From NCBI RefSeq assembly GCF_000429365.1, contig NZ_AUBS01000001.1, forward strand, positions 547,488 through 611,487: DNA of 64,000 bases, read 5' to 3'. Numbering within the stretch: the stretch's first letter is position 1; each line of letters opens with the position of its first letter. The translations under genes and the position numbers were made by a program. Positions 27,297 to 36,433 of this stretch are shown in pieces. Source of the stretch: Pseudodonghicola xiamenensis DSM 18339. GTDB taxonomy: Bacteria > Pseudomonadota > Alphaproteobacteria > Rhodobacterales > Rhodobacteraceae. The notes under the pieces are model-generated. The model was not told the origin of the DNA, made no database searches, and was given only the letters and a program-made list of their open reading frames with translations.

Positions 27297-27349
27297 GCCG
27301 CTTCGATCACCAAAGCCGCGCAAAAGAACGGCGGCAGGACGGGGAAGAC

Positions 27350-28132
27350 ATGATCGTCGTAGAAGACGTACATAAACATTTCGGCGGTTTTCACGCGGTG
27401 GATGGCGCCTCGCTTACCATTGCCGAAGGGTCGATCACCGGGCTGATCGGTCCGAATGGCGCCGGCAAGACCACTTTGTTCAACGTGATCGCAGGCGTCC
27501 TGCCTCCAACCTCGGGCCGGGTCACCATGCAGGGGGAGGATATCACCGGCCTGCCCCCGCATGATCTGTTTCACAAGGGGCTGCTGCGCACCTTCCAGAT
27601 CGCCCATGAATTCGCCTCGATGAGCTGCCGCGAGAACCTGATGATGGTTCCGGGCGGGCAATCCGGTGAAACCTTGTGGAACACATGGTTCGGCCGCAAG
27701 CGCATCGCCGAGGAGGAGCGCGCGCTGCGCGCGAAGGCCGATGAGGTTCTGGAGTTCCTGACCATCCGCCATATCGCCGATCTGAAGGCCGGCGAGATCT
27801 CGGGCGGGCAGAAGAAACTACTGGAACTCGGCCGCACCATGATGGTCGACGCCAAGATCGTTTTTCTGGACGAGGTCGGCGCCGGGGTGAACCGGACGCT
27901 GCTTTACACCATTGCCGATGCGATCAAGCGGCTCAACCAAGAGCGCGGCTATACCTTCGTGGTGATTGAACACGACATGGATTTCATCGAACGGCTTTGC
28001 GATCCGGTGATCTGCCTGGCCGAGGGCAAGGTTCTGGCCCAGGGGACGCTGGAGGAAATCAAGGCCAACGAACAGGTGATCGAGGCCTATCTGGGCACCG
28101 GTCTGAAGAACAAGGACATGATCGGCGCATGA
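27350..28132 (+). CDS. livG: Branched-chain amino-acid-type ABC transporter ATP-binding protein LivG
   Basis: First ATPase of the importer, 260 aa. Seen: Walker [10 protein letters not shown] near residue 34, Q-loop [20 protein letters not shown], signature [16 protein letters not shown], Walker [14 protein letters not shown], switch His in VIEHDMDFI, and the LivG C-terminal [15 protein letters not shown] precedes the ATG. Its stop overlaps the following small secreted protein gene (ATGA). Confidence 0.94.
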   Translation: MIVVEDVHKHFGGFHAVDGASLTIAEGSITGLIGPNGAGKTTLFNVIAGVLPPTSGRVTMQGEDITGLPPHDLFHKGLLRTFQIAHEFASMSCRENLMMVPGGQSGETLWNTWFGRKRIAEEERALRAKADEVLEFLTIRHIADLKAGEISGGQKKLLELGRTMMVDAKIVFLDEVGAGVNRTLLYTIADAIKRLNQERGYTFVVIEHDMDFIERLCDPVICLAEGKVLAQGTLEEIKANEQVIEAYLGTGLKNKDMIGA

Positions 28133-28755
28133 AGATTGCCTCCATAGCCTGGGGATGTGCTTGTGTATCGCTCTTCGCAACGACGACCGTCGCGCAGAAT
28201 ATCGTGGGCACCGCTGTCATAGATGGAAAACGCGTTGAACTCCTCAGCGATCATAGCTGGCGATATGTTGATCCCGAGGCCCTGAGTTCGGCCTGCACCG
28301 GACTGTCGCCCAGGGTCGAATTTTGCGGCAGCAAGCCGGATTGGCGCCCTATCCCCACGACCGGAGCATTCGTCCAGACATATGTTCATGGTTCAAATAT
28401 CTTTGCCGGCCTGATCGTGGAAGACATCGGGCGGGCTCAGAACCTGAGTTTCAAGACACTTCGCACCCTGTCCATCAGCTCTGCCGCCGCACAATCCGGC
28501 GTCTCCGAGAAAGCGATACCGGTATATGACGTGTTCGAGACAGAAATAGACGAAAATCCGGGCGAGACGATCATCTATGGCGCGGTTTTGAAGGGCATGA
28601 AATTCGTCTTCTCCAACAGCTATGTGATCACCGATGATCTCACCGTCCAGGCCTATGTCTGGGCCGTCGGAAGCGAATATTCGGATGAGCAGCGGAAATG
28701 GGGGGAGGACTTCATCGACAATATCCGCCTGCACGTCGAGAAGGTGGCGCATTGA
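28129..28755 (+). CDS. Secreted protein of unknown function inserted in liv operon
   Basis: 208 aa, unrecognised. Seen: signal peptide [23 protein letters not shown], then a short block NIVGTAVIDGKRVELLSDHSWRYVD typical of small alphaproteobacterial periplasmic proteins, two cysteines (SSACTGLSPRVEFCGSK) able to form a disulfide, and a C-terminal mixed alpha/beta region. ATG overlaps the livG stop by ATGA, so it is translationally coupled. It sits between the two ATPase genes of the importer, a place with no standard Liv subunit. A periplasmic accessory or modulator is inferred only from position. Confidence 0.75.
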   Translation: MKIASIAWGCACVSLFATTTVAQNIVGTAVIDGKRVELLSDHSWRYVDPEALSSACTGLSPRVEFCGSKPDWRPIPTTGAFVQTYVHGSNIFAGLIVEDIGRAQNLSFKTLRTLSISSAAAQSGVSEKAIPVYDVFETEIDENPGETIIYGAVLKGMKFVFSNSYVITDDLTVQAYVWAVGSEYSDEQRKWGEDFIDNIRLHVEKVAH

Positions 28756-28801
28756 TGCAAGCACGGAATGTCTCGAAGAATAAGAACCAGGGGGGAGGCC
28801 G

Positions 28802-29623
28802 ATGAGCGGCAATACCTATGACGACCGTGGCAACAACGATGGGACCATCGTCAATCTGCGCGGGATCGGAGAATTTGGCGCCCATCCCGGCACTGGCCTG
28901 GCGATGGATACCGGCAGCGCCTTTCTGATCGGCGACAGTATGACCGGGGGGTATGGCAAGGGCCCCGACATCCTGCATGAGTGCACCATCGCGGTGAACC
29001 GTGGCGAGATCGCGGTGATCGTCGGCCCCAACGGTGCCGGCAAGTCCACCGCCATGAAGGCGATCTTCGGAATGCTGGATCTGCACAAGGGTTCGGTCCG
29101 GCTCGATGGCGAGGACATCACCGATCTCAGCCCTCAGGACCGGGTGGCCAAGGGCATGGGCTTCGTGCCTCAGACCAATAATATCTTTACCTCGATGACG
29201 GTGGAGGAAAACCTGGAGATGGGCGCCTTCATTCGTCGCGACGATTTCCGTGACACCATGGCGCAGGTCTACGACCTGTTCCCGATCCTGAAGGACAAGC
29301 GCCGGCAGGCGGCGGGAGAGTTGTCGGGCGGGCAGCGCCAACAGGTGGCCGTCGGGCGGGCCCTGATGACCCGCCCCAAGGTGCTGATGCTGGACGAACC
29401 CACCGCAGGCGTCAGCCCGATCGTGATGGACGAGCTGTTTGATCGTATCATCGAGGTCGCCCGCACTGGTATTCCGATCCTGATGGTGGAACAGAACGCC
29501 CGTCAGGCGCTGGAGATTGCGGATCACGGCTATGTTTTGGTGCAGGGCGCCAATGCCTATACCGGTACCGGCAAACAGCTTCTGGCCGATCCCGAAGTCC
29601 GACAAGCGTTCCTGGGGGGCTGA
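28802..29623 (+). CDS. livF: Branched-chain amino-acid-type ABC transporter ATP-binding protein LivF
   Basis: Second ATPase, 273 aa. Seen: Walker A GPNGAGKST near residue 77, FVPQTNNIFTSMTVEENLEMG as Q-loop region, signature LSGGQRQQVAVGRALM, Walker B VLMLDEPTAGVSP, switch region LMVEQNARQALEIADHGYVLVQG. It has an unusual ~40-residue N-terminal extension (NTYDDRGNNDGTIVNLRGIG) before the ATPase domain. GGGGGAGG precedes the ATG. Separated from the next small gene by 1 base. Confidence 0.94.
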   Translation: MSGNTYDDRGNNDGTIVNLRGIGEFGAHPGTGLAMDTGSAFLIGDSMTGGYGKGPDILHECTIAVNRGEIAVIVGPNGAGKSTAMKAIFGMLDLHKGSVRLDGEDITDLSPQDRVAKGMGFVPQTNNIFTSMTVEENLEMGAFIRRDDFRDTMAQVYDLFPILKDKRRQAAGELSGGQRQQVAVGRALMTRPKVLMLDEPTAGVSPIVMDELFDRIIEVARTGIPILMVEQNARQALEIADHGYVLVQGANAYTGTGKQLLADPEVRQAFLGG

Positions 29624-29624
29624 G

Positions 29625-30023
29625 ATGAAACGCAGTCTTGTCATATGCGCCATGGCCACCGTCCCTTTCGGCGCCGCGGCGAAACAAATCCCCGCCCCGA
29701 TGACCTTTGAAATCAAATGCCGCTTTGACCGCACGACCCCGGACAGCGCGGCCTCGGCGGTGGAAAGCCCCCGGCTGGTCAGCGCGCTCGCAACCTCGAA
29801 GGCTCCTCAGGTGATCGACGCGATTGACCAGGGTGTCGGCTTTGTCGAGGTCAAAGGCACAGATGGCGTGCGCCACTTCGTGCAGCCCTATCTCGGATCG
29901 GTTCTGGCCGGTCAGATGATCACGGTCTTTCCCGACGGCCGGAGCGTTCTCACCCAGCACTACAAGGGAAAGACCCGTCTCGGGGTCCACTCTGAAGTCG
30001 GCCGCTGCGAGGTGATGGAATAA
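29625..30023 (+). CDS. Small secreted protein of unknown function in liv operon
   Basis: 132 aa, unrecognised. A signal peptide-like start, MKRSLVICAMATVPFGAAAK, is followed by a mature region with PAPMTFEIKCRFDRTTP, a conserved-looking GRSVLTQHYKGKTRLGVHSEVGRCEVME end, and two cysteines. ATG at 29625 lies just after the livF stop with GGGGGG upstream, and its TAA overlaps the livH ATG (TAATG), so it is coupled on both sides. It is the second non-standard secreted protein embedded in this transporter operon. Confidence 0.75.
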   Translation: MKRSLVICAMATVPFGAAAKQIPAPMTFEIKCRFDRTTPDSAASAVESPRLVSALATSKAPQVIDAIDQGVGFVEVKGTDGVRHFVQPYLGSVLAGQMITVFPDGRSVLTQHYKGKTRLGVHSEVGRCEVME

Positions 30024-31033
30024 TGGATTTTCTCAACGCAATCGTCGCGCTGGCGAATTTCGTCCTCATCCCGGGCATCGCCTATGGCGCGCAACTGGCG
30101 CTGGGCGCCCTGGGGGTGACGCTGATCTATGGCATCTTGCGGTTCTCGAATTTCGCCCATGGCGACACCATGGCCTTCGGCACCATGATCACGGTTCTGG
30201 TGACCTGGTGGATGCAGGCGCAGGGGGTATCCTTGGGGCCGCTGCCCACCGCGCTTCTGGCCCTGCCCTTTGGCATTCTGGGCTGCATGGCACTGGTGCT
30301 GCTCACCGATCGGGTGGTCTATCGCTTCTATCGCGAGCAGAAGGCCAAGCCGATGATCCTGGTGATTGTCTCCACCGGCGTGATGTTCATCACCAATGGG
30401 CTGGTACGGCTGATCATCGGGCCCGGCGACCAGCGGTTTGCCGATGGCGAAAGGTTCATCATTTCAGCCCGGGACTTCAAGGCGATGACCGGCCTGAGCG
30501 AGGGTCTGGGCATCAAGACCACCCAGGGCATCACCGTGGTGGTCGCGGTGCTGGCCGTGGCCGCGCTGTTCTGGTTTCTGAACCGAACCCGCACCGGCAA
30601 GTCGATGCGCGCCTATTCCGATAATGAGGATCTGGCCCTGCTGTCGGGGATCAATCCGGAGCGGGTGGTGACCTACACCTGGCTGATCGTGGCTGCGCTG
30701 ACCACGGTGGCCGGCACGCTCTACGGGCTCGACAAGAGCTTCAAGCCCTTCGTCTATTTCCAGCTCCTGCTGCCGGTGTTTGCCGCGGCCATCGTCGGCG
30801 GGCTTGGCAGTCCGCTGGGTGCCATCGCCGGGGGCTTCGTCATCGCGTTTTCCGAAGTGACGATTACCTATGCTTGGAAAAAGGTGCTGGGCTATCTCCT
30901 GCCCGAGGGGCTGGAACCCTCAGGCCTGGTGCAGTTGCTGAGCACTGATTACAAATTCGCGGTCAGCTTCGTGATCCTGCTGATCGTTCTGCTGTTCCGG
31001 CCCACGGGCCTATTCCAGGGGAAGTCGGTATGA
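30023..31033 (+). CDS. livH: Branched-chain amino-acid-type ABC transporter permease LivH
   Basis: Inner-membrane permease, 336 aa with about eight hydrophobic helices. Seen: IPGIAYGAQLALGALGVTLIYGILRFSNFAHGDTMAFG, the LivH N-terminal signature, and RAYSDNEDLALLSGINPERVVTYTWLIVAALTTVAGTLYGLD, the EAA-like coupling region, then FAAAIVGGLGSPLGAIAGGFVIAFSE. Start overlaps the preceding small gene's stop; stop overlaps livM (ATGA). Confidence 0.94.
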   Translation: MDFLNAIVALANFVLIPGIAYGAQLALGALGVTLIYGILRFSNFAHGDTMAFGTMITVLVTWWMQAQGVSLGPLPTALLALPFGILGCMALVLLTDRVVYRFYREQKAKPMILVIVSTGVMFITNGLVRLIIGPGDQRFADGERFIISARDFKAMTGLSEGLGIKTTQGITVVVAVLAVAALFWFLNRTRTGKSMRAYSDNEDLALLSGINPERVVTYTWLIVAALTTVAGTLYGLDKSFKPFVYFQLLLPVFAAAIVGGLGSPLGAIAGGFVIAFSEVTITYAWKKVLGYLLPEGLEPSGLVQLLSTDYKFAVSFVILLIVLLFRPTGLFQGKSV

Positions 31034-32337
31034 GCGCGACCATGAAAAACACCTTGCTGTTTCTGCTGGTCGGTGTGCTGATCCTGATCACCGGCATGGT
31101 GCAAAGCTGGAACTCGGCGCTGCTGATCCTGAACATGGGGCTGGTTTCGGCCATCATGGCCTTGGGGGTGAACCTGCAATGGGGCTTTGCGGGGCTGTTC
31201 AACGTCGGGGTCATGGGCTTTGTCGCATTGGGCGGTCTGGCGGTGGTGCTGGTCTCCGAACCCCCGGTCGAAGGCGCCTGGGGAGCGGGCGGTGCCTGGC
31301 GCATCCTGGGTGGGCTGGCATTGGGGGCGCTGTCGGTGGCGGCGGCGGTGCTGACCTACAAGCGCCTGCCCCGGGGCCGGATGCGCGGCATTGCGGTGCT
31401 GGCGATCCTGGTGCTGGGCTTTTTCGTCTATCGCTGGATCTTTGACGGCGGTGTCGAGCTGGTCGAGGCCAACAACCCGGCCAGTACGGGCAATATCGGC
31501 GGGCTGAACCTGCCGGTTCTGTTGGCCTGGCCCGCCGGCGGACTGCTGGCCGCTGGGGCTGCCTGGATCATCGGCAAGACCGCATTGGGGCTGCGTTCGG
31601 ATTATCTGGCGATCGCCACCTTGGGCATCGCCGAGATCATCGTAGCGGTCCTGAAGAACGAGGATTGGCTGGCGCGCGGGGTTAAGAACATCTCCGGCCT
31701 GGCCCGGCCCCTGCCCTATGAGGTCGATCTGCAGACCGATCCGGGCTTCGTCCAGACGGCGGCGCATCTTGGGCTCGATCCGGTGATCGCCTCGACGCTT
31801 TATGTCAAGCTTGGCTATACGGCGTTGTTCCTGGTGGTGCTGCTGGTGCTGCTGTGGCTGAGCCAGATGGCGCTGAAATCGCCTTGGGGCCGGATGATGC
31901 GCGCGATCCGCGACAATGAGACCGCCGCCGAGGCCATGGGCAAGGATGTCACCCGGCGACATCTGCAGATCTTCATCCTCGGATCCGCCGTCTGCGGCAT
32001 CGCCGGCGCGATGATGACGACGCTCGACGGGCAGTTGACGCCCGGCTCCTATCAGCCTCTGCGCTTCACCTTCCTGATCTGGGTGATGGTGATCGTCGGC
32101 GGGTCGGGCAACAACTTCGGGTCGGTGCTGGGGGCCATGCTGATCTGGTTTCTCTGGGTCCAGGTGGAGCCGATCGGGCTGTGGCTGATTCAGCTGATCA
32201 CCGCCGGCATGGCCGAGGGCAGCGCGCTGAAGGTGCATCTTCTGAACAGCGCCGCGCATATGCGGTTGCTGACCATGGGGGTGGTCTTGCTGCTGGTGCT
32301 GCGGTTCAGTCCGAAAGGCCTGATCCCCGAGAAGTGA
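31030..32337 (+). CDS. livM: Branched-chain amino-acid-type ABC transporter permease LivM
   Basis: Second permease, 435 aa with about ten membrane helices. Seen: MGLVSAIMALGVNLQWGFAGLFNVGVMGFVALG, IGKTALGLRSDYLAIATLGIAEII, GRMMRAIRDNETAAEAMGKDVTRRHLQIFILGSAVCGIAGAMM (coupling loop), and GGSGNNFGSVLGAMLIWFLW. Longer than many LivM proteins because of additional hydrophobic segments around residues 80-150. Last gene of the operon; a GC hairpin follows 60 bases downstream. Confidence 0.93.
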   Translation: MSATMKNTLLFLLVGVLILITGMVQSWNSALLILNMGLVSAIMALGVNLQWGFAGLFNVGVMGFVALGGLAVVLVSEPPVEGAWGAGGAWRILGGLALGALSVAAAVLTYKRLPRGRMRGIAVLAILVLGFFVYRWIFDGGVELVEANNPASTGNIGGLNLPVLLAWPAGGLLAAGAAWIIGKTALGLRSDYLAIATLGIAEIIVAVLKNEDWLARGVKNISGLARPLPYEVDLQTDPGFVQTAAHLGLDPVIASTLYVKLGYTALFLVVLLVLLWLSQMALKSPWGRMMRAIRDNETAAEAMGKDVTRRHLQIFILGSAVCGIAGAMMTTLDGQLTPGSYQPLRFTFLIWVMVIVGGSGNNFGSVLGAMLIWFLWVQVEPIGLWLIQLITAGMAEGSALKVHLLNSAAHMRLLTMGVVLLLVLRFSPKGLIPEK

Positions 32338-32398
32338 GCGCCCCCTTCGGGCGCGCGCCTCCGGCGGGGATATTTGCCGCCATAAAAAGGCATCAGGC

Positions 32399-32420
32399 GG
32401 CGCCCGGACATCCGGGCGCC
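32399..32420. terminator. Bidirectional terminator between livM and HerA-like gene
   Basis: GGCGCCCGGA and TCCGGGCGCC form a 10-bp perfect repeat with a 2-base centre (effective loop 4). On minus it is followed by CGCCTGATGCCTTTTTATG; on plus by GTTTG. It serves the convergent livM and ATPase genes. A 'GGCGGGGATATTTGCCGCC' element, shared in variant form with two other gaps, lies just before it. Confidence 0.7.
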
Positions 32421-32429
32421 GTTTGCCGC

Positions 32430-33986
32430 TCAGCGGCCCTTGAAGAAACTGCCGAGGATACCGCGCACGATGCGGCGCCCGGTGCTGCCCTTGAGTTCCT
32501 TGATCACCGCCTGCGACAGCGCCGAGCCGAAGGTATCGCCAGAGCGGCTGCTTTGCATCCGGGCGCTGGAGCGGCTGACGCGGGCGCCGCTGTAGCGACG
32601 CGCGGCGTTGAATTCCCGTTCGGCCGCGGCGGCGGTTTCGGCCCGGTCCTCGGCGGCGGCGGCCTCGGTCGCGGCGGTTTCGGCCCGCTGTTTCAGGATC
32701 TCATAAGCTGAGCGGCGATCGACGGCGGTATCGTATTTGCCGGCGAGATCCGAGGCGGCGATGAGCGCGCGGCGCTCGGTCTCGGTAATCGGGCCGAGCT
32801 GGGTCGCGGGCGGGCGGATCAGCGTGCGTTCGACCACGCCGGGCGCGCCCTTGGGGCCGAGCATCGAGGTGACCGCTTCGCCGGTGCCGACGTCGCGGAT
32901 CGCCTCTTCGGTGGAAAAGCGCGGATTGTCGCGATAGGTCTCGGCCGCCGCCTTGAGGTTGCGGCGGTCGCGGGCGGTGAAGGCGCGCAGCGCGTGCTGC
33001 ACCCGGTTACCGAGCTGGGCCAGCACATCTTCGGGAATGTCGGCGGGCTGCTGGGTGACGAAATAGACCCCGACGCCTTTCGAGCGGATCAGCCGGGCCA
33101 CCTGCTCCACCTTGTCGACCAGCGCCTTGGGGGCATCGTCGAACAGAAGATGGGCCTCGTCGAAGAAAAAGACCAGCTTGGGTTTTTCCGGGTCTCCGAC
33201 CTCGGGCAATTCTTCGAAGAGTTCCGACAGCAGCCAGAGCAGGCAGGTGGCGTAGAGCCCCGGCGCCGCCATCAGCTTGTCGGCGGCGAGGATATTGACC
33301 ATGCCGCGCCCTTGTGCGTCGGTGCGCATCAGATCGGCCAGATCGAGCGCCGGTTCCCCGAAGAACCGCGTTGCGCCCTGGTTTTCGATCACCAGCAGGC
33401 GGCGCTGGATGGCGCCGACCGAGGCGACGGAGATATTGCCGTAGCGCAGCGACAGTTTGCTCCGGTTCTCGCCGATCCAGGTCAGCAACGCCTGCAAATC
33501 CTTGAGATCGAGAAGCGGCAGCCCCTGTTCGTCGGACAGGCGGAAGGCAATGTTCAGAATACCTTCCTGCGCCTCGGAAAGATCGAGCAGGCGCGACAGC
33601 AGCAACGGACCCATCTCGGCCACGGTGGTTCTGAGCGGATGGCCCTGTTCGCCGTAGACGTCCCAGAAGGTGACAGGACAGGCGGAATAAGCGTAGTCGT
33701 CGAAACCGATCTGCGCCGCGCGGTCGTGAAAGGCCTGGTCCAGCTTTGGAGCCGGGCGCCCGGCCTTGGCGAGCCCGGAGAGATCGCCTTTGACGTCCGA
33801 TAACACCACCGGCACGCCCGCAGCCGAGAAGCCTTCGGTCAGAATCTGCAGGGTGACGGTCTTGCCGGTGCCGGTTGCCCCGGCGATCAGCCCGTGGCGG
33901 TTGGCGTATTTCAGTGCCAGCCCCTGCTTTGTTCCATAGTCATCCCCGCCACCGCCGAGGAATATCTTGCCATCCATCGCGTCCAT
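32430..33986 (-). CDS. HerA-like helicase/DUF853 family ATPase
   Basis: 518-aa AAA-like ATPase of the HerA/FtsK superfamily; homologues are annotated as helicase HerA-like C-terminal-domain proteins, cytosolic, function poorly defined. Seen: Walker [10 protein letters not shown] at residues 35-43, [17 protein letters not shown] as Walker B, and the sensor/arginine-finger-like region [35 protein letters not shown]-terminal Ala/Glu-rich coiled-coil-like stretch (~430-470) precedes a basic tail ending in [19 protein letters not shown] 33986 has AGGGGG upstream; the longer frame is unsupported. No NurA-like nuclease gene is adjacent. Confidence 0.86.
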   Translation of the reverse strand: MDAMDGKIFLGGGGDDYGTKQGLALKYANRHGLIAGATGTGKTVTLQILTEGFSAAGVPVVLSDVKGDLSGLAKAGRPAPKLDQAFHDRAAQIGFDDYAYSACPVTFWDVYGEQGHPLRTTVAEMGPLLLSRLLDLSEAQEGILNIAFRLSDEQGLPLLDLKDLQALLTWIGENRSKLSLRYGNISVASVGAIQRRLLVIENQGATRFFGEPALDLADLMRTDAQGRGMVNILAADKLMAAPGLYATCLLWLLSELFEELPEVGDPEKPKLVFFFDEAHLLFDDAPKALVDKVEQVARLIRSKGVGVYFVTQQPADIPEDVLAQLGNRVQHALRAFTARDRRNLKAAAETYRDNPRFSTEEAIRDVGTGEAVTSMLGPKGAPGVVERTLIRPPATQLGPITETERRALIAASDLAGKYDTAVDRRSAYEILKQRAETAATEAAAAEDRAETAAAAEREFNAARRYSGARVSRSSARMQSSRSGDTFGSALSQAVIKELKGSTGRRIVRGILGSFFKGR

Positions 33987-34245
33987 CGCGCCCCCTGCCC
34001 GAAACGCGCGCCACGCGTCCCGGGATACATAGAAAATGTTAACACCTGACCGGGATAGTTGCTCTGCCGCGTGGCGGCAAGTGGCGCCGCGGCCTCGGAT
34101 CAGCCGATCTGATCCGCCGGGACTGGTGATGTGACACCGTCCTGCGCCGATCTTTTGCACAAAACAAAGGCACTATTCCCGGGCCAGGCAGAGAATTATC
34201 TGCTTTGATGTTGACCACAACGTAACCCTTTCGTAACGTTGGTTC

Positions 34246-34317
34246 ATAACTAAGTCGGCCGGTCCGACGGGGAGACACCATCGTTTGAAGGGGGGGCTGT
34301 GACGGCCCCCTTTTTTC
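34246..34317 (+). ncRNA. Candidate small RNA ending in a strong intrinsic terminator
   Basis: A -35 TTGACC (34,211-34,216) and -10-like TAACGT (34,234-34,239) with 17-bp spacing predict a start near 34,246. About 70 bases later comes a terminator: GGGGGC / GCCCCC with a 7-base loop and six T residues (34,292-34,316). No plausible ORF is served by this terminator, and the adjacent genes point away or begin downstream. Transcript ends are predictions. Confidence 0.45.
34292..34316 (+). terminator. Orphan rho-independent terminator
   Basis: GGGGGC-N7-GCCCCC followed by TTTTTT. It is the strongest terminator in the window and has no upstream protein gene on its strand for nearly 2 kb (livM ends at 32,337), supporting a small RNA or early termination of an IalB leader. 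Confidence 0.85.
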
Positions 34318-34484
34318 ATGCCTTCCCGTTATTCCCCGCTCCGGTCCGATGCCCGACATCGCTGCAACGGGCGGTCGGAACATTTCCGCGTGTGCATTGC
34401 AATTGATCCTGAATTGCCCCTGACAGGGACCGGGCGGCATGCTAGAGCAGGCTAGGCAGCCACAGCATAAAGAAGAGATTTTCA

Positions 34485-35099
34485 ATGTTGAAAACCCTCA
34501 CCTCTCTCTCCGTCCTGGCGCTGGTCGCGCTGAGCGCGCCGGTTCTGGCCCAGGACAGCGAGACCACGGCGCCCGCTGCAGGGCAGTCGGACAATGCCGA
34601 CAATCCCCTGGACATGGGCCAACCTGCGGATACCACGCCGCAGCTTGGTCAGCGCTATTCCAAGGAAAAGATCGGCGATTGGGATCTGGCCTGCGTCAAA
34701 AGCGAAGGCGACAAGGACCCCTGTTCGTTGCTGCAGGTCCTGCACGATCCGAAAACCGACAACCCGATGGCGGAATTCTCGATGTTCCGGATCGAAGGCA
34801 AGGGCCAGGCTGTTGCCGGCGCGACGGTGATCGTGCCGCTGGAAACCTTGCTGCCGGCGCAGCTTACCATCTCGATCGACGGTGCTCCGGGCAAACGCTA
34901 TAATTATTCCTTCTGCAACCCCTATGGCTGTGTTGCGCAGATCGGCCTCACCGAGACGGATATCAGCGCGATGAAACAGGGCACCACGGCGATCCTGTCG
35001 CTGCGCCCCGCCCCGGCGCCGGATCAGGTCGTGACGCTGAACCTGTCGCTGAAGGGCTTTACCGCCGGTTTCGACAAGGTCGATGTCGTCAAGGAATAA
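34485..35099 (+). CDS. Invasion associated locus B (IalB) family protein
   Basis: Secreted 204-aa protein of the IalB family, named from Bartonella but common in free-living alphaproteobacteria, where the role is unknown. Seen: signal peptide MLKTLTSLSVLALVALSAPVLAQ, a linker rich in Ala/Asp/Pro, then the IalB domain with IGDWDLACVKSEGDKDPCSLLQVL, TVIVPLETLLPAQLTISID and YNYSFCNPYGCVAQIGLT. The four cysteines probably form two disulfides. AGAAGAG lies upstream of the ATG. Monocistronic with its own terminator. Confidence 0.88.
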   Translation: MLKTLTSLSVLALVALSAPVLAQDSETTAPAAGQSDNADNPLDMGQPADTTPQLGQRYSKEKIGDWDLACVKSEGDKDPCSLLQVLHDPKTDNPMAEFSMFRIEGKGQAVAGATVIVPLETLLPAQLTISIDGAPGKRYNYSFCNPYGCVAQIGLTETDISAMKQGTTAILSLRPAPAPDQVVTLNLSLKGFTAGFDKVDVVKE

Positions 35100-35124
35100 T
35101 TCCTGACGCCGCTTTGCAAGAGAA

Positions 35125-35150
35125 ACCGCCGACCCTTTCGGGCCGGCGGT
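35125..35150 (+). terminator. Terminator of IalB-family gene
   Basis: ACCGCCG-A-CCC / GGG-C-CGGCGGT stem with a 4-base loop and one mismatch, followed by TTTCTTTT, 25 bases after the stop codon. Confidence 0.88.
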
Positions 35151-35200
35151 TTTCTTTTGTCGCGGTAGTAGCGGTTATGGCAAGGACCGCGAAAGAGGGG

Positions 35201-36409
35201 TCAGATCCGGCGCAGCGCCAGCACCGCGTTCAGCCCGCCGAAGGCAAAGGCGTTCGACAGCGCCACATCGACCCTGGCCTCGCGGGCCTCATTCGGCACC
35301 ACGTCGAGCGCGCATTCCGGATCAGGCTCTTCATAGCCGATGGTGGGCGCGATCACCCCGTCGCGCAGCGCCATGATACAGGCCAGAAGTTCGACCGCGC
35401 CGGTGCCCCCGATCAGATGGCCATGCATCGACTTGGTCGAGGAGATCATCAGCTCGTCCGCATGCGGCCCGAAGACATCGGCCACGGCGGCGCATTCGGT
35501 CTTGTCATTGGCCGCGGTGCCGGTGCCATGCGCATTGATATAGCCGACCGCATCGCCGTTGATGCCGGCATCGGCCAGCGCGCCGGCCATCGCCCGTGCC
35601 GCGCCCTGTTTCGAGGGCATCACGATATCGGAGGCGTCCGAGGTCATGGCAGAGCCAACCACCTCGGCCAGGATTTCGGCGCCGCGTTTGCGGGCGTGTT
35701 CATATTCCTCGAAGACAAAGATGCCGGCCCCCTCGCCCTGCACCATGCCGTTGCGATTGGCGCTGAACGGACGGCACGCGTCCTTGGACATCACTCGCAG
35801 CCCTTCCCAGGCCTTGACGCCACCGAAGCAAAGCATGCTTTCCGAGCCGCCGGTCACCATCACCGGCGCCGCACCGGAGCGCACCAGTTGGAAGGCCAGC
35901 CCCATCGCGTGGTTGGACGAGGCGCAGGCGGTCGAGACGGTGAAGCTCGGCCCCTTGAGGTTATATTGCATCGACACGTGGCTGGCGGCCGCGTTGTTCA
36001 TCAGCTTGGGAACGACGAAGGGATGTACCCGGTTCTTGCCGTCCTCATAGACCGAGCGATAGTTGTCGTCCCAGGTGGAGACGCCGCCACCGGCGGTGCC
36101 CAGCACAACGCCCGAACGCGCCGCAAGTTCACCATGGAACTCCAGCCCGGCCTGGCGGACCGCTTCTTCCGCGGCGGTCAGCGTGAATTGGGTGAAACGA
36201 TCATAGAGGGAAATCTGCTGGCGATTGAACCGGCCCTCGGCTTCGAACCCGCGCACCTGGCCGCCGATCTGGATCGCCAGCCGCTCCACATCGCGGAAGT
36301 CGAGCTGGCCGATCCCGCAGCGCCCCTCGCGCATGGCATCCAATGTTTCGGGGACCGAATGGCCGAGCGAGTTGATCGTGCCCGCGCCGGTGATGACGAC
36401 ACGTTTCAT
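35201..36409 (-). CDS. Beta-ketoacyl-ACP synthase (KAS II/NodE-like)
   Basis: Condensing enzyme elongating acyl chains with malonyl-ACP. 402 aa, thiolase fold. Catalytic triad visible: C162 in STACASSN, H294 in NAHGTGTAAND, H331 in KSMHGHLIGG (Thr of the usual KSMTGH replaced by His). It lies 24 bases downstream of an acyl carrier protein gene, and lpxD precedes that, so it may act on that dedicated ACP rather than in bulk fatty-acid synthesis. The closest functional analogy is NodE/NodF or the AcpXL cluster; product chain is unknown. Confidence 0.9.
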   Translation of the reverse strand: MKRVVITGAGTINSLGHSVPETLDAMREGRCGIGQLDFRDVERLAIQIGGQVRGFEAEGRFNRQQISLYDRFTQFTLTAAEEAVRQAGLEFHGELAARSGVVLGTAGGGVSTWDDNYRSVYEDGKNRVHPFVVPKLMNNAAASHVSMQYNLKGPSFTVSTACASSNHAMGLAFQLVRSGAAPVMVTGGSESMLCFGGVKAWEGLRVMSKDACRPFSANRNGMVQGEGAGIFVFEEYEHARKRGAEILAEVVGSAMTSDASDIVMPSKQGAARAMAGALADAGINGDAVGYINAHGTGTAANDKTECAAVADVFGPHADELMISSTKSMHGHLIGGTGAVELLACIMALRDGVIAPTIGYEEPDPECALDVVPNEAREARVDVALSNAFAFGGLNAVLALRRI

Positions 36410-36433
36410 TCCTTCATCTCCCCCTCACGCGCA

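Larger units (their letters stand above)
33987..34484. other. 498-bp intergenic region with orphan promoter and terminator
   Basis: No ORF here is convincing. The first ~170 bases hold the HerA-like gene's upstream region. From ~34,205 there is a TTGACC/TAACGT promoter-like pair, an imperfect inverted repeat AACGTAAC-N6-GTAACGTT, and a strong terminator at 34,292-34,316, together suggesting a small RNA (listed separately). The remaining ~165 bases lead to the IalB-family gene. Confidence 0.55.
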
